DNA of 64,000 nt from assembly GCA_035645145.1 (NCBI GenBank), contig DASQNC010000068.1:62001-126000 (forward strand), written 5' to 3'. Made by a program: the position numbers and the translations under genes. This document shows positions 61,671 through 64,000 of the stretch, piece after piece; position 1 is the stretch's first letter; each line of letters opens with the position of its first letter. A model generated the notes under the pieces. That model had not been told where the DNA came from. It saw only the letters and a list, made by a program, of their open reading frames with translations, and made no database searches. Origin of the DNA: Azospirillaceae bacterium (GTDB lineage Bacteria > Pseudomonadota > Alphaproteobacteria > Azospirillales > Azospirillaceae).

Positions 61671-62257
61671 GACCCCATCTCGCGCACAATCCGTCAGGGA
61701 CGCCATCACTGCGCGCCCGTAACGAGGAAAGCCTTTTCCAAGGGGAGAGCGAGTTGCCCGACGCCCTAACCCCGCTACTCTAGCGTCTTAATCGGTTGGC
61801 TGTCACGCTTTGTCCACTTTGACTCCATTATTTCTCATACAGCGAAGCGAGCCCAATCCGCTACACCAAAGAAAAAGTCGAACCGGCCCGAAGGTATCGC
61901 GCATGGGGAAAAGAACCAACCCAATGTGTCAACCGCTCGTTGCCAATTCTCGAAGCGTTGGAGGGCACAAGCCGCTGCCTGGACCAGCATGAGTAACAAA
62001 ACTCATGCTTCCGGCCAAGAGAACATCAATCCGGGGTATCATTATGGAAAGACGCCTAGCCTGTTTGCTTCTATTTGGCTGTGAGGCCTGCTGTTCTAGC
62101 TTGACGTCGGAGGCTGACAATCTGAAGCGGAGCCCACCCAGCCCTCGCCGGATGGCCGAGGCGGTGGACAAGGGTGTCCTGCCAGCAAGTCGCTTTCAGT
62201 TGCGGCCTAGAGAACGACGCCCGTCCACCCCGGCGCAGAAAGAAACCGAGCGGCACT
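61671..62257. other. Intergenic region between two divergent LuxR-type genes
   Basis: 587 bp with lower GC than its surroundings and no gene I can support. Short frames (for example 61929-62171 minus and 62044 onward plus, with a hydrophobic MERRLACLLLFGCEACC start) have no domain, and the latter overlaps the next gene. It contains a perfect dyad at 61987-62008. Both promoters must be here, but no good -35/-10 pair is visible. Confidence 0.5.
61987..62008. repeat. GCATGAGT inverted repeat
   Basis: GCATGAGT (61987-61994), AACAAA, ACTCATGC (62001-62008): perfect 8-bp arms in the large divergent region, 249 bp before the downstream start. Its size and 14-bp centre-to-centre spacing suit a LuxR-type dimer site. 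Confidence 0.45.
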
Positions 62258-63007
62258 ATGGCAGTACCGAGCGAGCCTTTGGACAAGCCCGCCTCCGCGC
62301 ATCGCGGCGCTCCCGGGCAGATGGCGAATGTGAGCCTCGTGGTCGAGGAGGACTCCGTCGCGAGACAACTGGCCACGGCCCTGGAACGATCCGGTCGCCA
62401 TCGCCTGTCCATATTCCACGACGTGGCTGCCTTGCAGCAGTCCTCGGCGGCACCGGATGCCGTGGTGATCAGCCTGTCGCAGTTTGCGGCACTGCGTGAA
62501 AACGAGCCGATGGCCTACCTCCGCCTGTCGCGGAAGTCGCGCATCCTCGTCGTCCTGGCCAGCCGGGAACTGCTGGACGCGGCTCAACTCCTGGCGTTCG
62601 CGGATGCGTGGATGTTCGCCGACCTGAATGCGGACCTGGCCCCCGACCTGATCGACCTGGGCCTGGAAGGCCATTGCCTGGTGCCGCCCCAGTTCCTGTC
62701 GCGCATGGGGGTCGACGAGATCCGCCTGGCGCTGCTGCCACGGCTGACGGATGCGGAGTTCGCGACGCTGAAGTTTCTCGGCCGCGGCCTCAACAATCGC
62801 ACCATCGCGGAAGAACTGGGTCTCAGCGAGGCGGTGGTGAAGTCCATCGTCCGCAGCGTCCTGTCCAAGCTCCACTTCCGGAACCGCACAGAGGCGGGTG
62901 TATTCGCAGCCCGGCAGGAAGGCGCATTGGACGACGCCCGGGCCGCGGCGGACGAGACGGGTGCCGGCCCGGAACAAACTTGGCACGCGCAGGGCGCGGC
63001 GGAGTGA
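62258..63007 (+). CDS. LuxR-type regulator with degenerate receiver
   Basis: 249 aa. Residues about 22-140 follow a receiver fold (MANVSLVVEEDSVARQLATA), but the phosphoacceptor position reads VVISLSQF, with Ser72 where Asp belongs, and no conserved Lys follows. Phosphorylation is therefore unlikely. The C-terminal HTH (about 165-225) is recognisable: LTDAEFATLKFLGRGLNN, RTIAEELGLSEAVVKSIVRS, FRNRTEAGVFAA. The start is uncertain: ATG 62258 chosen, ATG 62321 would begin exactly at the receiver. A hairpin follows the stop. It may be a constitutive or ligand-controlled pseudo-response regulator. Confidence 0.8.
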   Translation: MAVPSEPLDKPASAHRGAPGQMANVSLVVEEDSVARQLATALERSGRHRLSIFHDVAALQQSSAAPDAVVISLSQFAALRENEPMAYLRLSRKSRILVVLASRELLDAAQLLAFADAWMFADLNADLAPDLIDLGLEGHCLVPPQFLSRMGVDEIRLALLPRLTDAEFATLKFLGRGLNNRTIAEELGLSEAVVKSIVRSVLSKLHFRNRTEAGVFAARQEGALDDARAAADETGAGPEQTWHAQGAAE

Positions 63008-63362
63008 GCCGGCGCAGGAGCCTGAGTGAATTCCGATCAGGCGGATACGCCTGATCGGCCGGTTTCGCCAATCGGACAGGTGGATCAAGCACAAACGCCC
63101 GGTCCAACGGGTCGGGCCGCGCTTTGTGCCGGACGCCGTGTTGCTGCGGCCGTCCCGGTTCGCGTCCGGCCAATTTGAAATTCGGACAGCTTTGCGGCCG
63201 TGCTGGGCCCGCCCCGGTCGCGCGATCCCCCATCATCCACGGCCGACCCGCAGCGCCTGCCGCGGGCAGGTCTCAGGTATTCTCCAACAAACGCCCCGCC
63301 GCGCAGACTCCGCCAGCCGTATGTGGGCTGCCGCAATCAAACATGACGGGGCGGCCGTTCCC
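63008..63362. other. Intergenic region between convergent LuxR-type genes
   Basis: 355 bp with no supported gene. It includes the hairpin at 63033-63058, and nothing else distinctive. Confidence 0.5.
63033..63058 (+). terminator. Hairpin after the degenerate-receiver gene
   Basis: CCGATCAGGCG (63033-63043), loop GATA, CGCCTGATCGG (63048-63058), a perfect 11-bp stem 26 bp after the stop. No T-run. Confidence 0.5.
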
Positions 63363-64000
63363 TCAGGCCACGGATGCAACCGCCGGAGCGGCCACATTCA
63401 TGTCGCCACCAATGCCGTTGTTCAGTGCCCAGATCGCGGCCTGGGTGCGGTTCGACGCATTGATCTTGCGCAGCAGGCTCTTCAGGTGGACCTTCACCGT
63501 GGCTTCGGTGATGTTCAGGTGGTTGGCGATCATCTTGTTGCTGTCGCCGTTCAGAAGGCAGCGCAGGATCTGCACCTCGCGCTGGGACAAGCCCTTGCGC
63601 GACACCGGCACCTCGGCTGCGGGGCTGTTGACGCGCCCACTGATGAGCAGGGCGGCCAAATGGGTCGGGAAAACCTTTTCGCCCATCATGACCAGCTTCA
63701 GGGACTGCGTCAGGGCATCGGACGACAGGTCCTTCATGAGGTAGCCGTCCGCCCCAGCCTCCAGCGCATTCGCCAGACGGCGCGTGCACAATTCGCTGGT
63801 GAGGATCACCAGGCGGCCTTCGGGCAGCAGACGCCGGAGGCGACGGAGCGCTTCGGCCTCCTCATCGTTGCCGAGCGTGAGGTCGAGGAGAACGAGCTGG
63901 GGCTGCAGACCCTGCGTCTCGATCAGGTTGGCCGCCTCGCGGAGGTTGCCGGCTTCAGCCATGATGTTGAACGGAGAGCCATCCAGTAGACGGCGCAAAC
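63363..64000 (-). CDS. NarL/FixJ-type response regulator (5' end outside window)
   Basis: The frame runs off the window end, so the first 20 or so residues with the acidic pair are missing; about 212 are visible. The remaining receiver has LRRLLDGSPFNIMAEAGN, LVLLDLTLGNDEEAEAL with the phosphoacceptor Asp, VILTSE, and YLMKDLSSDALTQSL with the Lys. The LuxR HTH contains LSQREVQILRCLLNGDSNKM and ITEATVKVHLKSLLRKI. This appears functional, in contrast to the gene at 62258. The TTG that starts the visible frame is internal. Target genes are unknown. Confidence 0.9.
   Translation of the reverse strand, partial: LRRLLDGSPFNIMAEAGNLREAANLIETQGLQPQLVLLDLTLGNDEEAEALRRLRRLLPEGRLVILTSELCTRRLANALEAGADGYLMKDLSSDALTQSLKLVMMGEKVFPTHLAALLISGRVNSPAAEVPVSRKGLSQREVQILRCLLNGDSNKMIANHLNITEATVKVHLKSLLRKINASNRTQAAIWALNNGIGGDMNVAAPAVASVA

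Noticed and set aside
61929-62171. 80-codon minus-strand frame in the LuxR intergenic region
   Set aside because: No domain, no Shine-Dalgarno, and it spans the dyad.
62005-62499. Small exported protein starting MERRLACLLLFG
   Set aside because: Hydrophobic start but no signal cleavage site, Arg-rich remainder, and overlap with the better-supported LuxR-type gene in another frame.
1-64000. CRISPR array, insertion sequence, prophage or integrative element
   Set aside because: No regularly spaced repeats, transposase, integrase or phage gene is seen, and gene order is largely conserved housekeeping.

Overview
The window is ordinary chromosomal DNA of a GC-rich alphaproteobacterium, most likely from the Rhodospirillales (Azospirillum-like). 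The basis is gene order and gene content: divK-pleD, hdaA with an N-terminal clamp-binding motif, an EipB homologue, a DUF1127 protein, an aa3-type oxidase subunit IV, and the block aspS-rnd-ppx-ppk1 ... hdaA-perM-pgsA-DUF2066-purM-purN. No species can be named from the sequence alone. Coding density is high. I found no insertion sequence, prophage, CRISPR array, rRNA or complete tRNA.

Layout. 1-451 is the 3' end of hemH. 1022-5915 is the stress/starvation operon prkA-yeaH-spoVR, followed by a D-2-hydroxyacid dehydrogenase. 7010-8298 holds a DUF1127 gene diverging from a LysR regulator whose start codon lies inside a perfect dyad. 8323-9209 is a DUF6152-like exported protein with a membrane partner. 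9257-19947 is a long co-directional run: a cyanophycinase-like lipoprotein overlapping pyrB, then a dihydroorotase homologue without the HxH metal motif, plsY, dprA, topA and rnr. 20153-22325 carries an S41 protease, rpmG with a clear promoter and terminator, and a small GDCCVxC cysteine protein. 22806-26963 has divK-pleD (cell cycle and c-di-GMP), dinB (translesion synthesis) and eipB (envelope integrity).

27276-42165 is a conserved alphaproteobacterial block: aspS, rnd, the polyphosphate pair ppx/ppk1, then hdaA-perM-pgsA-DUF2066 and purM-purN. A SixA-type phosphatase, a GAF/HisKA_2 kinase and a catalytically odd SDR lie between ppk1 and hdaA. 42235-49835 contains the oxidase subunit, a PAS histidine kinase, ndk, an ABC-F ATPase, a PmtA-like methyltransferase, an SDR, yicC and gmk. 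49875-53325 is lptG-surA-rsmA without the usual neighbours lptF, lptD and pdxA. 53490-60902 has pepA-holC (holC apparently starting at CTG), the tyrosine-catabolic pair hmgA-fahA with a divergent MarR regulator, and aroQ-accB-accC. The last 3 kb holds three NarL/LuxR-type regulators, one with a degenerate receiver and one cut by the window end.

The most unusual signals are local: a tRNA-like acceptor/T-arm hairpin ending in CCA, an ACATGTT array over the lysR start, three enzyme homologues with altered catalytic motifs, and compact dyads upstream of aroQ and of the orphan LuxR-type gene. No clearly new multi-gene system was found.
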